64,000 nt of DNA from Aquila chrysaetos chrysaetos (GCF_900496995.4 NW_024470327.1:197838-261837); one strand, 5' to 3'; shown: positions 11,311-23,606, numbered from the stretch's first letter. The notes: generated by a model from the letters alone, not told the origin. Program-made: numbers and translations.

Positions 11311-12068
11311 TGTGAGAAATGCACTCACGCTGAATTTCATGAATTTTACAAGTTTATTAGAGGACAAAAGCAAACAGCGCTGGGCGCATGGTCAAAACCA
11401 GAGGCGCACCGCTTATACCCGAACTCGCCTTTTTATACACTGTGTCTGTGGCGTTTCAAAGGGGTTATTTTAATATTTCAGGTATCTATTAACATAACTC
11501 CACCCCAGACCACCCCCCACTTTGCACGCGTCTCTTGTGGTTAGGAGGGGCCTTCGGGGATCTGCAAGGGATGAAGTCAGTAGTCTTCCTCTGGCTGCAC
11601 TTTTCACCCTGTCGTTTTCCTCCAGTCACACTTTTCAATATTTTCACATTAAACTTCTGGTTTTCCTTTGTTCTTCTCGTATCTTTCATGTCAAATAATC
11701 TTTGACCCCCAAAATGCTGTTCTCATGCTAACAAATCACTCCTTATCTTCTTACTTGTGTTCTCAATTTTACTCGTCCTTGAGTCCATATGTCTGTTTTT
11801 CTGTGTTTTCACAAATCTATCTACACATCCTTTATTTACTTGAGTTACAGGATGTCTTATCAGAAGAAACTACATATTCTGCTTGTGCCCATTTATTGCC
11901 TACAAACTATAAAATACAATTGATGTCTGGAATGTATTAACTACATATTTCCCATGTTAAGGCTTAATTTAGCGGCAGTAAGGCAAACATCCTTTCGGGA
12001 CGTAGCTTATGCAGTAGTTAGGCAAATTTCAGTGTTCTCGTTTTGCAAAAGCCAATATACATTTCACA
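11311..12068 (-). repeat. ERV-B 3' LTR (758 bp)
   Basis: Read on the minus strand it starts TGTGAAATG and ends TTTCTCACA. TATAAAAA is at 11,430-11,437 and AATAAA at 11,353-11,358, 42 bases before the end. It matches 20,055-20,812 over the full length with one mismatch seen. Confidence 0.95.
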
Positions 12069-14080
12069 ATTCCACCTCTGTTTCCCTCATCATTTGGCTT
12101 GAGCTATACTCTCTCTTAATCCTTTTTATTCTTTCATTCCTTTTGAAAATCAACTTCGCCTCCTCCATTGGGTCTTCTCCTTTATACACCCTTTTTAGGA
12201 CCATTATTCTTTCAGCATTATTTTGACTTGCCCTTTTAGGATCCATGGGTATGCTAACAATTTGCATTCCTTGCACTATACTAGTAATTAGTCGTATTAA
12301 GCAAGGTATAAGACATGGTAGGAAGAAAAGACCTGCTACAGCACACAGAAGGAAGAACCCCACCTTCTTCCACCACGCAACACCCAGTAATCCATCCCAC
12401 CAGCTACTATCAAGCATAGATTTCCATTTTTGTACTTGCACATGAGCTATTTTCCTGATGTCTTTAGCTAGGTCTTTTACAGCTTCCCCATTATCGTCTA
12501 TTTGCCGGCAACAATCTGATGAATTGAATTTTCCACACACTCCCCCTTCTTTGGCCAATAAATAATCTAGGGCTAGCTGATTTTGATATACTGCGGCTCT
12601 AGTTTGTGACTGTTGTTTAGTTATCAATTCCAGTGCCGTAGCCGTTTTATTGGTAATCGCCTCTACCACTGCCTGCAACCTAATTATATGATTTAACATA
12701 TAGATTGGGGTCCTATAAACCCAACTACCATCCTGAGCCCATGTGGCTGGTCCGTAAGTTTCTATGATTCTCTCTGGTGGCCAGTCATCCTCTCTCCACC
12801 TTTGTGCTCCTCAAATGAAATCTCTTTTGTTCCTTCATAAATTATCATATATCGGAACCCCTAATTCTCCCCCTCGTTGTAATGGGAGTAGAAAGAACCC
12901 TGGCTGTAAAATCCCCCATGTACAACTCCCTTTCCAATCCTTTGATAACTCCGTATAGGCCCGTTTACCACAAATCCAGAACAATCCATCTGGGGCTTTC
13001 CATTCCATATCGGTATTGTTAATGTTATCCCAATACCTTTTGATTTCGTCTATCCCCTCAAAGGGATTACCTTTCCCCTGGGTTTTATTGCACCAGAAAA
13101 GTTCTGTCATATTATCAAATGTACAATTGGAGTTGTTTGGTCCGGACCAATAGCCGTCTGGAGCCTCGGGCCACCGCCATTCACTAGATCCATTGGTTGC
13201 CTTCATTCTTTTACAAGGTGACGTGCCTACTCGAGTCCTAAATTTTCCTTTCCCCGTTCTCCAGATACACTCACCTCCAGTCACGGTGGAACTTAATATC
13301 CACCCTTCAGGTCTGTGATCCCAGGAAGCCTTTGTACGGTTCCATCTTAGGATATCTTGAACCCTTAGACTACTCCCTTTCCATGGCCATTCTTCTGTCA
13401 TTAGGGCTCTGCCACATATCCAGCAGTTAGTTACATTTAATTCCTTACTTATTCTTTCTACAAGGTCTATAAACAAATTCTGTCCTAACCTAGGGAGCTG
13501 TAAATCATCTTCCAACAAGTTCCTTATACTTTTATACAAATCACTGTAGCTTTGGGGTTTAATCTGAGGTTGAGTGATCAACTTTACACATTTTTTTACT
13601 ATTTCTTCTTTTTTCATATCTTGTACACCCCCGCCGTCAGAGATGTCCCAGTGACCTGCTTTGGTGAAACAAATCCACTGCTCCCCTCTCGGGCAGCTCA
13701 CCCCATTTTTAATTCCCCCTTTTCCTAAGCTTTCCGCTACCCAAAGTTCAAGATTCCCAATTTTGCAAGTTTCCAATTTTGGAATCTCATAGCAAACCTT
13801 ATTAATATGTGTATGGTATGCAAGATTGGTTAATGTTTTTCCCCCCCAATTTGATTGATTGAGTGCATTTGTGGCAAGAGTTTGCAGCATTACCCCTAAC
13901 AGTTAGGAGCAGTAGTAGTAGCAGGGGTCCAGTATAACATATACTTCCACTTCCTATGCCCGACGGGAGTGCAGCCCGTGGCCGGATCACTGTGGCAAGT
14001 ATAGAGGTTAATCTGGTCTTGCCCCCTGCATTAGGTGCCCTTGGTTTGACAATTTCCATGCGAATCTCTTTGCGCAACAT
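12064..14080 (-). pseudogene. env: ERV-B env, interrupted by one frameshift and two TGA codons
   Basis: The leader frame (14,080 downward) encodes about 45 basic residues, then a run of seven leucines as signal-peptide core (about 13,925), then C-H-K-C near the mature N-terminus. A frameshift lies at a G/A homopolymer near 13,840-13,850. The surface subunit then runs to 12,835 with a C-W-I-C motif near 13,420 and many N-x-S/T sites. In-frame TGA codons at 12,835-12,837 and 12,811-12,813 separate it from the TM frame (12,699-12,064). That frame has the immunosuppressive-type region, a cysteine motif with seven residues before the CC pair, and a membrane span near 12,330-12,260. Defective as it stands. 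Confidence 0.88.
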
Positions 14081-14286
14081 GCCAAGGTTTTATACCATTT
14101 GCTATCGAAGACTTCCCAATTTTCTGGAATCAATAATTTCCACCCACAAAACAGTTGCACAATTTGTGCACTCTCCAATCGAGTAGGGCCTAAATATTCA
14201 TCATTGCTGTGACATCTCCTACAGTGGGGTTGTCTATTATATGACACACAAGACCATTTTTGATTACACCTTAAACATTCAAACAT
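14008..14286 (-). CDS. ERV-B Cys-rich reading frame between pol and env
   Basis: A 92-codon frame I do not recognise, overlapping the env leader in another frame. It begins M-F-E-C-L-R-C and has a second C-R-R-C pair about 16 residues after the first pair, with a single Cys and a His between, reminiscent of a zinc-binding ribbon. Later it has W-Y-K and C-C pairs. It lies in a roughly 480-base gap between pol (stop 14,559-14,561) and the env leader, where simple gammaretroviruses have no gap. It could be an accessory gene, a decayed 5' extension of env, or chance; coding status is unproven. Confidence 0.35.
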   Translation of the reverse strand: MFECLRCNQKWSCVSYNRQPHCRRCHSNDEYLGPTRLESAQIVQLFCGWKLLIPENWEVFDSKWYKTLACCAKRFAWKLSNQGHLMQGARPD

Positions 14287-14537
14287 TCACATAAAACCCA
14301 TCCCACATGCCCGGATCCAGGGTGCTTAATATAGGGAAGTCTGTAGCTTAAGGAAGGTAACAAAAGGTTGCTTGCTTTATCCAAATCACATGCTAATGCT
14401 AGGGTCCTGTTCCCAGGTGTTACTCGATACACCCCCGAACCACCAGTTTGTGGGGGGATTGGGTTTTGAGGTGCCCCCCCCCCCCCCCCCCCGCCCCTCG
14501 GGATCTGGGGAAAGGAATCCTCCTGGGCTGGGGACAA
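14272..14537 (-). other. Second open frame in the ERV-B pol-env gap
   Basis: An 88-codon frame, glycine-rich where it crosses a long C-run (about 14,470-14,492 on the plus strand). It overlaps the Cys-rich frame by a few codons in a different phase, so the two may have been one reading frame split by a shift. No family is recognised. Confidence 0.25.
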
Positions 14538-14558
14538 GGTTGTCAGAAGAAGGTCTAT

Positions 14559-17500
14559 TCATAAAGGTTGTTTACTCAGCTTCAGCTTCAGATCTCCTGG
14601 GGTTGTTGTTAAGGTCCATTCAATCAGAGGCTCCACTGGTCCTTTTATCCTGGTGGCATGCATCCATCCACATTCAGCAGTATGAACGGCTGTCTCTGTA
14701 GTCAGCAGGACCTGAAACGGACCTTCTCATTGAGGTGTCAGAGTTTGTTCTTTCCATGTCTTTATCAGCACCCAGTCCCCAGGCTTACAAGTATGTATCT
14801 GAAAATCCAAGGGCACTGTTTGGGATAACATTCCTTGAGCTTTTAAATGTTGTAAGGCTTTTCCAATCATCTGTACATATTTTGTAACTTGTTGCTCCCC
14901 TCCCTCATAACTGATTGTTTCCCCCGTTCCCGTCATGTAAGGTAGTCCAAACATCATTTCATAAGGAGAGACTCCTATATCAGACCTTGGCTGGGTTCTA
15001 ATCCTTAATAGTGCTAGTGGTAAGCACTTGACCCGTGACATTTGAGTTTCAATCATTAGTTTGCTTAGAGTTCTTTTGAGGGTTTGGTTCATTCTTTCTA
15101 CTTGTCCCGAACTTTGCGGGTGCCATGGGGTATGTAACTCCCACCGTATCCCTAGACTTGCCATGAGCTGTTGGACAATTCGGGAAGTGAAGTGGGTTTC
15201 CCGATCTGAATCAATTCGATTTATTAATCCATATCGGGGTATTATTTCTTCCAATAACATTTTCGATACCACATTGGTGGTTGCTCGGGCAGTAGGCATA
15301 GCTTCTACCCAATGGGTCAAGTGGTCCACTAATACTAAAAGGTACCTCCATCGATGTTCTGGAGGTAGGTCTGTAAAATATATTTGTATCGCCTGGAATG
15401 GTCGCAATGATAAACTGCGTCCTCCCCCTGGAACCTGTCTCATTATTTTCTTATTTACCTTTTGACAGGTAATACATCTATTTGTCACCTGCCTTGCTAT
15501 TTCAAAAATTCCTACACACCCATATTTTCTCAAGAATTGATCACACAAGACTTGGGTTCCCCAGTGAGTACTCTGATGTATCTTCTCAAGGATACATCTA
15601 GCTAAGGGTTTTGACAACATCTGCCTTCCATCTTTCAATTTCCATATCCCTTTTTCATCTTTTTCTCCCCCAATGTTTAGTACGTCTTGTTCTTCCTTTT
15701 CAGTAAACTGAGGTACCCCATCCTCATATGGAGGGGTAAGGATAAGTAATACCTTTTCATCTCCCACCTCTGCAGCTTCTTTGGCTTCACTGTCTGCTAG
15801 ATTATTTCCCCGTATTACAAATGACACTCCTTTTTGATGTCCTCTCACGTGTACTACCGCTATTTCCTCAGGACACTTTAAGGCCTCCAATACCTCTTTA
15901 ATTAATTCTTCATGTACCAAATTCTTCCCTTTCGAGTTTAATAACCCTCGTTCTTCCCATATTTTCCTGAACGTATGTACTACACCAAATGCATACTTGG
16001 AATCTGTAAATATGGTTCCCTTTTTCCCTTCTAAAAGTCGTAAGGCTCGATTCAATGCATATAATTCACAGGATTGGGCTGACCAATGTGAGGGTATTTT
16101 CCCTTTCTCTATTGTCTGCATTTTTGAGCCATCAACCACCGCATATCCAGATATGCGTTTGCCCCGTATGCATCTAGAGGATCCGTCTATAAAATACTTT
16201 TCTCCTTCCTCTAATTCTTGTTCCATCAGATCCTCCCGTACTTTGGCCTGATAATGTATGACTTCTAAACAGTCATGTGCAAGAGGCTCCATAGGGTCCC
16301 CATACAAGAATTGAGCTGGATTTAAACTAGTACTGGTAGTAATAACTAGTTCAGGACTATTAATTAATATAGCTTCATACTTCAAAATTCGGGAGTCAGT
16401 CAGCCATTTCTCTGCCTTCTGGTTCAATATATTCCTAACAGCATGAGGAGTATAAACTATCAGTTTACCCCCGAAGGTTAGCTTTCGACTCTCTTCAACC
16501 AACATTGCTGTGGCTGCTATGGCTTGAATACATATTGGCCATCCTTTGCTTACTGGATCTAGTAATTTGGATAAGTAGGCCACGGGTTTTTTTAGAACCC
16601 CCCCACTCTTGGGTTAGGACTCCATAAGCCACCCCCTTTTCCACATTCAGAAATAGTTGAAAGGGTTGCATCAATGATGGTAAATTTAAGACAGGGGCCT
16701 TACTTAGTTTTTCTTTAATCTGTTCCAGTCTTTGGTCATCTTTTTCAGTCCATATTACCTGGTCCCCTGCTGTTAATTCTTCATACAAAAATTTTACCAT
16801 TTTGCTATACCCATCAATCCATAACCTACAATATCCCAATAAGCCTAACAACTTTCTCACTTCTCTTTTTGAAGTCAGGGGAGGGATAGAGAGAATGCCT
16901 TTTATTCTGTCAGGATCCAATTTTCTGGTCCCTTGACTTAGCCAATGTCCCAGGTATTTAACCTCTTGCTTTACAAATTGCAGTTTCTTTTTTGAAACCC
17001 TTAACCCAAAAAATTCAGGAGGGCAACAGTAGTTGTCCTTACTTCCTCTTGGGTTTCTCCAGAAATTAACAAATCATCCACATATTGGATAATTGACGTT
17101 CCTTCATTATTAGAAAAAAATTGCAATAATTTCTCTAAGGCTTGCCCAAACAGGTTGGGGGACTCCGTAAAACCCCTGTGGTAGTTTTGTCTACCTCAGT
17201 TGCTGTTTACGGCGGGTCTCAGGGTCTTCCCATTCAAAGGCAAATATATCTCTGCTTTCCTCGGCTAACGGGCAAGCCCAAAAGGCGTCCTTTAAATCAA
17301 TTACACTATACCATTGGTGAGTTTGTGGGATATGGCTAAGGAGGGTGTAGGGATTGGATACCATGGGGAATTGGGTCAGGGTCCTTTTATTGACTTCTCT
17401 TAGGTCCTGGACCAGTCAGTAGCTTCCGTCCCCTTTCCTTACTGGTAAGATAGGAGTATTATGAGGAGACATGCATGGTTCTAAAGTCCCACTCCGAATT

Positions 17501-18051
17501 AGTCCATCTATGACTGGTTTTAATCTTTCTCTCCCTTCCTTGGAAATAGGGTATTGATGAACCCTAATGGGGTATTCTGGGTGTTCTATGTTAACTGTTA
17601 TGGGGTCAATATTTAATCCCCCTCTGTTGTCTTCGGTGGCCCAGACTTCGGGTTTAATTTGTGCCTCATCTTCCGAGGTTAACTGCAATATTCTTACTTT
17701 CATTCGTCCTTCCTCTGGCATTACCCCTATCCCCAGTTGAAGTTGTAAGTCTCGTCCTAGCAAATTACATCCAGCCCGCGGAACTATTAATAAATCCCCT
17801 ACCCTTATACGGGTCTTACTTTCCACCATTATATTTTTAATTACTGATGCCTTAAATCCCTCCCCTTTTGCCCCCAATACTTTTATAGTTTCGCTACTTT
17901 CTTCACACCCTTTTGGAATTCGGGTAACACAGGTGCGCTCTGCCCCTGTGTCCACTAGAAATTCTAATGTTTCCTCCTGGGGTTCTACCTTTAATTTTAT
18001 CAAGGGCTCAAACCGATGTTCATTCCCCAGGAAGAAGAGCCCCTGACACCC
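14559..18051 (-). pseudogene. pol: ERV-B pro-pol, broken
   Basis: Protease (L-V-D-T-G-A at about 17,950) follows the gag frame. Reverse transcriptase is interrupted by TGA at 17,416-17,418 and TAG at 17,191-17,193. An insertion near 17,175 and a compensating deletion near 17,010 bracket the Y-V-D-D motif at 17,073-17,084. Another shift at a C-run near 16,600 leads into a 618-codon open segment (16,583-14,727) with RNase H (I-D-G-S-S, T-D-S-K-Y-A, N-L-A-D-S) and integrase. The integrase has the zinc region ending C-I-T-C, catalytic F-T-D-L, S-D-R-E-T and Q-V-E-R-M-N. TGA at 14,727-14,729 replaces the Trp of the conserved W-E-G-P-F motif; the natural end is 14,559-14,561. Confidence 0.9.
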
Positions 18052-18054
18052 CTA
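18052..18054 (-). promoter_or_regulatory. ERV-B gag/pro UAG readthrough site
   Basis: TAG followed by GGGTGTCAGGGG lies exactly at the gag/pro junction with both sides in one frame. The downstream bases closely resemble the gammaretroviral readthrough element (UAG followed by a G-rich GGUCAGG stem), recalled from memory. This stop is therefore counted as natural, not as a defect. Confidence 0.7.
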
Positions 18055-19647
18055 GTCCTGTTGTTCCTCCGCAAAGGTCCTCAGATCTCTTGCCCTTTTA
18101 GGACATTCTCATTTAAAATGTCCTGATTTTCTGCAATAAAAGCACTCAAGCTCCCTATTTGGCCCCTTCTGTCCGCTTGCTCGTTGGGGTTGTGAGCCGG
18201 GTGGCCCAACTCAGCCTGGTCTCAGGGCACTCGGTCCCTGGTTCTTGTTTTTCTTAGCACCCTCAGGACGTCTCACAGAATTAGACTCTCACATAGTCGC
18301 TACCATAATCTTAGCCTTTGCCTTTGCCTTTTCAGCATCCCTCCGTACGTATACCTTTTGTGCCTCTCACAGCAACTCCTGCAGCCCTCGATCCTGCCAA
18401 TCCTCTAACTTTTCTAGCTTCTTTCTGATATCTGGCCAGGCATGTGTCACAAAATTTACCCTTAGCAGGGTTTGTCCTGCAGGGCTCATCGGATCTATGC
18501 CTGAGTACTGTTGCATATTCCTCTGGAGCCTTTCCAGCCAATCAGTGGGCGTTTCATCTTTTCCCTGCTGACTATCAAAAGCTTTATTTACATTCTGTCC
18601 CCTAGGCGCCGCTTCTTTAATACCCTTAATTATTAGGTTTCGATAATCATTCAGGTGCTGTCTTCCAACCCCCTCGTTATGGTTCCAATTAGGGGCAGCT
18701 ATCGGCATCTTTTGTTCCCCTGAGGGTCCCTGCTGGTTTTCCCTTTCCCATATTTTTATTCCTGCTACTCGGATCATCTGTCTTTCTTCTAAAGAAAATA
18801 AAATTCCCATAATAGACTGCATTTCTTCCCAGGTATATATATTTGGACCTAAAAATTGGTCAAATTGTTCCACCAAACCCAGGGGGTCGTCTAAGAGACC
18901 TTTCATTTCTTTCTTAAAATTTCGCACTTCCATGGAGGTTAGTGGGGCATTGACGAATCCAATACCCCCTTGCACCCCCCGCAAAGGAACTTCCTGTAAT
19001 GGAAATAGGGTCACATCCTTTTTAGGGGGTCCTTCTTCCAAATCACTAACCTCACCTATTACCATTATGTTGGCAGTTCGTCTCCTGGCTTGCGTAGGTG
19101 TAGTGTGGGGGACCCTTCTTCCCCTCCTACCCCGGTATCTTCCCTCATCACTTGCCCCCATATTCTCTGGGGAGGCATCATCTGCCTCTTCTCCCTCCTG
19201 TGAAGATGCCCCTGGGACTGGATTATATGGAGGAGGTAAATGGTCTAATGGGTCCCATCGTTTAGAGTTGTCTGCCTCCTGTTGTTCTTTAAGTTTTAGT
19301 ATATTAACCCCGGTTGGCCATATTTCCCCTTTCCAGCATGAGGCATATTCACTTTCTTCTGGATCGAGGGGCTCCTTACTATTTACATAAACGTTTAAAG
19401 CCTGGCATATCCACCCCTCAAAGGACCCGTATAGGGGCCAAAACAAATTATCGGGTCTAATCTTCTCTTTCGTCCACTTGATCATACAATAATGTATCAT
19501 TTTTATTTTGTCTTTCCCCTTAGTACAGGGACTATTATCCCAGTTAGATAATTTAATCCCCAGAGGACTGTCTGGGGGTATATCCGTAGGTACCTTTTTG
19601 CTCTCTTCCTTCCTGGGACCTGTCTGTTTACTTGACCCCTGTCCCAT
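18052..19647 (-). pseudogene. gag: ERV-B gag with four premature TGA codons
   Basis: The start at 19,647 gives M-G-Q-G-S-S, a myristoylation-type matrix N-terminus. Matrix, a proline-rich linker and capsid are open to 18,370. TGA codons then interrupt the same frame at 18,367-18,369, 18,289-18,291, 18,211-18,213 and 18,109-18,111. The last falls inside the single CCHC zinc knuckle (C-F-Y-C ... C, about 18,095-18,145). The natural end is the TAG at 18,052-18,054. A truncated matrix-capsid protein of about 425 residues without nucleocapsid could still be read. Confidence 0.88.
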
Positions 19648-20033
19648 GTTCCCGAGGTCCACTCTTTCCAGTCCACTCGCTTCACCCCTTCACCGGCCAA
19701 GTCCCTCGCGGGAGATTGGAAACGCAGTTATAAGGGCTCCGCTCTCACTTCATAGGTCCGGAGACCATCTGGCCCACGTCTCAGTCACACACTCACCAAC
19801 CTCAATCCCGCCCGACCGAATAATACTTACAGTCCTTTTCTTACTCGGGTCTTCGTGCACAAGAATTACGGGCAACCGTGGTGATAGGGAGCTCCGTCTT
19901 TGCCTTTACCCTATAATATGGCTGAAAAATTTCACCTGTATTCTGAGGGGCTTCCGAGGGTCCTCTCCCAAGCCGCTGAAATCAACAGGGCGCCTCTTGT
20001 TCATGGTCCTCTGGAGTCGCTGCAGACAAGGTG

Positions 20034-20051
20034 ATCACGTTGGGGTCACCA
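20034..20051 (-). other. ERV-B primer binding site, tRNA-Trp
   Basis: Minus-strand TGGTGACCCCAACGTGAT lies three bases inside the 5' LTR. It differs at one base from the tRNA-Trp primer site used by avian leukosis/sarcoma viruses and their relatives. Confidence 0.85.
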
Positions 20052-20054
20052 ATT

Positions 20055-20812
20055 TGTGAGAAATGCACTCACGCTGAATTTCATGAATTTTACAAGTTTA
20101 TTAGAGGACAAAAGCAAACAGCGCTGGGCGCATGGTCAAAACCAGAGGCGCACCGCTTATACCCGAACTCGCCTTTTTATACACTGTGTCTGTGGCGTTT
20201 CAAAGGGGTTATTTTAATATTTCAGGTATCTATTAACATAACTCCACCCCAGACCACCCCCCACTTTGCACGCGTCTCTTGTGGTTAGGAGGGGCCTTCG
20301 GGGATCTGCAAGGGATGAAGTCAGTAGTCTTCCTCTGGCTGCACTTTTCACCCTGTCGTTTTCCTCCAGTCACACTTTTCAATATTTTCACATTAAACTT
20401 CTGGTTTTCCTTTGTTCTTCTCGTATCTTTCATGTCAAATAATCTTTGACCCCCAAAATGCTGTTCTCATGCTAACAAATCACTCCTTATCTTCTTACTT
20501 GTGTTCTCAATTTTACTCGTCCTTGAGTCCATATGTCTGTTTTTCTGTGTTTTCACAAATCTATCTACACATCCTTTATTTACTTGAGTTACAGGATGTC
20601 TTATCAGAAGAAACTACATATTCTGCTTGTGCCCATTTATTGCCTACAAACTATAAAATACAATTGATGTCTGGAATGTATTAACTACATATTTCCCATG
20701 TTAAGGCTTAATTTAGCGGCAGTGAGGCAAACATCCTTTCGGGACGTAGCTTATGCAGTAGTTAGGCAAATTTCAGTGTTCTCGTTTTGCAAAAGCCAAT
20801 ATACATTTCACA
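20055..20812 (-). repeat. ERV-B 5' LTR (758 bp)
   Basis: Partner of 11,311-12,068 with one mismatch seen. TATAAAAA is at about 20,174-20,181 and AATAAA at about 20,097-20,102 on the minus strand. It is followed outward by the ATATT duplication. Confidence 0.95.
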
Positions 20813-20817
20813 ATATT

Positions 20818-23142
20818 TTATTGATATTTTCTACCGAAATCAGTAAAGGTGAAATAACTCTTGCATCAGACAGTACGTTTAAACATGCTCCCTTGTTGTA
20901 GAAGTGGTTCAATCTTGGGAAGGGGAGGGGGAAAGAAATGCCGTCCGGGAGAACTGGGTCAGGGTGGCCCTTTTACCAGATTCGCTTAAATCTAAAAGAA
21001 AAAAAAAAAACCAAAAACGAAAAAACGAACCAAAATTAGGTGCACCTGCTCCCCCGCCTCCCCCCGCCCAGGAGCACCGAGCGGCCACCAGGTCTACCTG
21101 GCTCCGGAGACCAGCACAGCCGCCGGCGGTGCCCGGAGAACGTGGGGTGTCACTGCTGGAGCGGCTGGTGGAAAGGGCTGCCAGGTCTACCCGGCTCCGG
21201 CGGTACTTGGCCGCATTTCTAGGGCTGGGAGGTAGACCTGATAGCCCCGCCACTTTCTCAGAGCTGGCGAAAGGGTCGCTGGTTTTTGCTGCCTCCAGTT
21301 ACATCATCGTAAAAGTCGGTGTCATTGGCAGGTCTCTCTGGTGGGCAGGCACGGCACTCTTGGAGCTGGCTGGGGGTGGGGACGTGATCTCCCATACTAT
21401 AGGAGCTGGTGGTGACTGGTACACGGAGCAGCGCTAGTGAGCGGCTGCAATGCTTACGGCTCAGCCGGCAAAGTGGGGCGCTGGGCGGCCGTTGTGGTGG
21501 TGGTTTCCCTTGGTGGTTCGGCTTGTTTTCTGTCTGTTCGGCATGGTTGTCTCCTGGTGTTTTCCAAGGAAGCCAGCCGGGCGCCTGTGAGGGTCAGGCA
21601 GGCTCCGGTGGCTGTTGACCGACTGGCGCGAGAGGTAAAGGTGGATTCCGCAGGGCAAAGCCCGGTGGCCAGTTGCAGCCACTGGCACTCAAACGCTGGA
21701 AGACAGGGGGAGTAGAGCCCACCTCGGCTTTCCCCTGGCCCCGGAGGGCCCAATGATGGCAAAGGTGAGTGCTGGTATAGGCGAGGGCAGATGCCCGTGA
21801 GCGTCCAGCCCGCCGCAGCCGCTGCCGGCTCCTGAGGGCCTGGGGATGGGCGGGCGAGGTGGCAGCACCTCGTCCTTTTTTCTCTGGCCTTAAGCCGGAG
21901 CCCGCAAAGCGGGAAGAAAATTGCGGCTGTACCTGGTGGCTGGCAAGCCGAATGCACGTGGCTGGGGGTGTCTAGCATCAGTGGCATTCCCCGGCCCCGA
22001 ACACCCGTGCGTGGCCTGGGTCCAGGCGTGTTTCTTTTTTTTCTTCCCAAATGGCAAGCGGTTGCCTGTGGGGCAGGCAAAGACCGGCAGCCGGTGGTGG
22101 TTGCCGGCACTTGAACACTGGAAGAGCTGGGGGGAGTTGAGCCTGCCATGGCCTTCCCCCGGTCCCGTTGACCTCAAGGGAATCATTGTCTGGAGCCGGG
22201 TGGCCCGTGGCACCTCCCGCTCCCCAATGTGACTGATCCAGACCCACAGGCAGCGCCCGCTGAGGCGTCCCCGGGTGCGTTGGAGAGCCTCCACGGCGGG
22301 CCGGCTCTGCCGGTGTTGAGGCTGTTGGAGCACCTCTCGCAGGCGTTGCCCTCTCACTCGCACGCAGAGCCCCCGCACCTGCCGTCCACCCCCGGGTGGT
22401 GGCGGGTGCGAGTGGCCGTTGCTGTCCCAGGACCCGTGGCCGTGGGGCCTCCGCTCCTTCCCCTTTTCCCTTTCCTTACTGATCAATGAGGCCTTTCGGG
22501 TCGCGTCGGAGAGGGCCCTCGGCGGGCCGGCTCTTCTGTGCTCCCCGTAATAGGGAGTCACGGCACTGCCCGGCATTCAGGCAGGGTGGTCTCCTTTCCA
22601 ATTCGCTTCCCGTTGCATGCAAAGTGTTGTCCTCCACCCCCCGAGCGAAGGGGGCCGCAATGGCGGCAGTGTCGTCCTCCCCTGCTCAGTGGGGTTCCTT
22701 GGGCTTCTTTACTGAACTGGGCTGTGTGACGGCCGCGTGGCCCCGCGAGTCCTCAGGTGTCCTAAAACACACGAGGCGCCGGTGCTGGCCTCAGTCTGGG
22801 TACCCATGGGTGCCGGCCGTGAGCAGCGCTGGGCGGTGGGGCGGCTGAGCCGAGAAAACAGGGAAAGGCGGCGAGTATAGGCTGCACCTGCCCAGGTGGG
22901 CCCCGAGGCATGCCGCGGGCGGCAGGGGGGCATCCCCCTCCGCCGCTGCCGTCTCTGCCGCGTCAGCTTTTCGTGCCGCTCCCCCGCCTGCTGCAGAGCG
23001 AGCCGCCCTGGCAGAGGGCCTCGGTCCCAGGGTCGCGCCCGTCTCGGCGGGTCGCTGTCTCCTCTAGCACGTCCGGTGCTCCCGCGGCAGGGGAGCGAGT
23101 CCCTCTCCCCCTCCCGCCGATCGCCTGCGATCTGCAGCCGGC
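20818..23142. other. GC-rich, CpG-rich DNA up to the palindrome edge
   Basis: Continuation of the GC-rich locus interrupted by ERV-B. Reading frames on both strands show only composition-driven Pro/Arg/Gly content. A diverged direct repeat with a spacing of about 440 bases is visible: 21,565-21,770 resembles 22,045-22,200 (shared CACTGGCACTC/CACTTGAACACTGGAAGA and TTTCCCC-GG-CCC stretches). The boundary with the left arm is sharp near 23,143. Confidence 0.5.
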
Positions 23143-23606
23143 AGGAGTGGCTGTTATAAAATGCACTTGGTAGCACTTTTGGTTTTCCATCATGGATCTC
23201 CTTTTCTAGAAGCTGTAACATAGATGTCTTCCTTTTAGAAAACGTAATTACTCGGAGAGTACCTTTATCCTGAGCATGCAATTTACGTTTATCCTCTGGC
23301 AAAGGAGAGGTGGGATTCATTTTGCCTGATTTCTAGCTGTCAAAAATTACTTTTCTAGTCTGAGCTTCTTTCTTAGTTGATCCAATGAATGGGAGAGTTC
23401 TGCAGAAGGAAAATTGTTCCTCCCACCCTCTTCTAGTGTTGTGGCTATAGAAAAGTAGTTTAAACTAAGCACCTGTGTTGTAGAAGGCTAATGTGGAGTG
23501 AGAAGAATTCCATCTCTTCTCTTCTTTGATAAAATCCAAAGCTTGGAAAAGTTTTCCTTTACCCATCTTTAACTTGTTTCTTTTTCCTTCCCCACCCCTC
23601 CTCCAG

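Larger units (their letters stand above)
11311..20812 (-). mobile_element. ERV-B: full-length endogenous retrovirus with near-identical LTRs
   Basis: On the minus strand the order is LTR (20,812-20,055), primer site, gag, pro-pol, env, LTR (12,068-11,311). It is flanked by the 5-bp duplication ATATT (11,306-11,310 and 20,813-20,817). Both LTRs are 758 bp and I find one difference (A/G at about 11,980 against 20,724), so the insertion appears recent. The coding region nevertheless contains nine premature stops and several frameshifts. pol is gamma-like; Env is of the C-x7-CC type. Confidence 0.95.

Noticed and set aside
11489..12226. 90- and 66-codon frames repeated exactly at 20.2-20.7 kb
   Set aside because: They lie within the two ERV-B LTRs; no known LTR-encoded protein matches.
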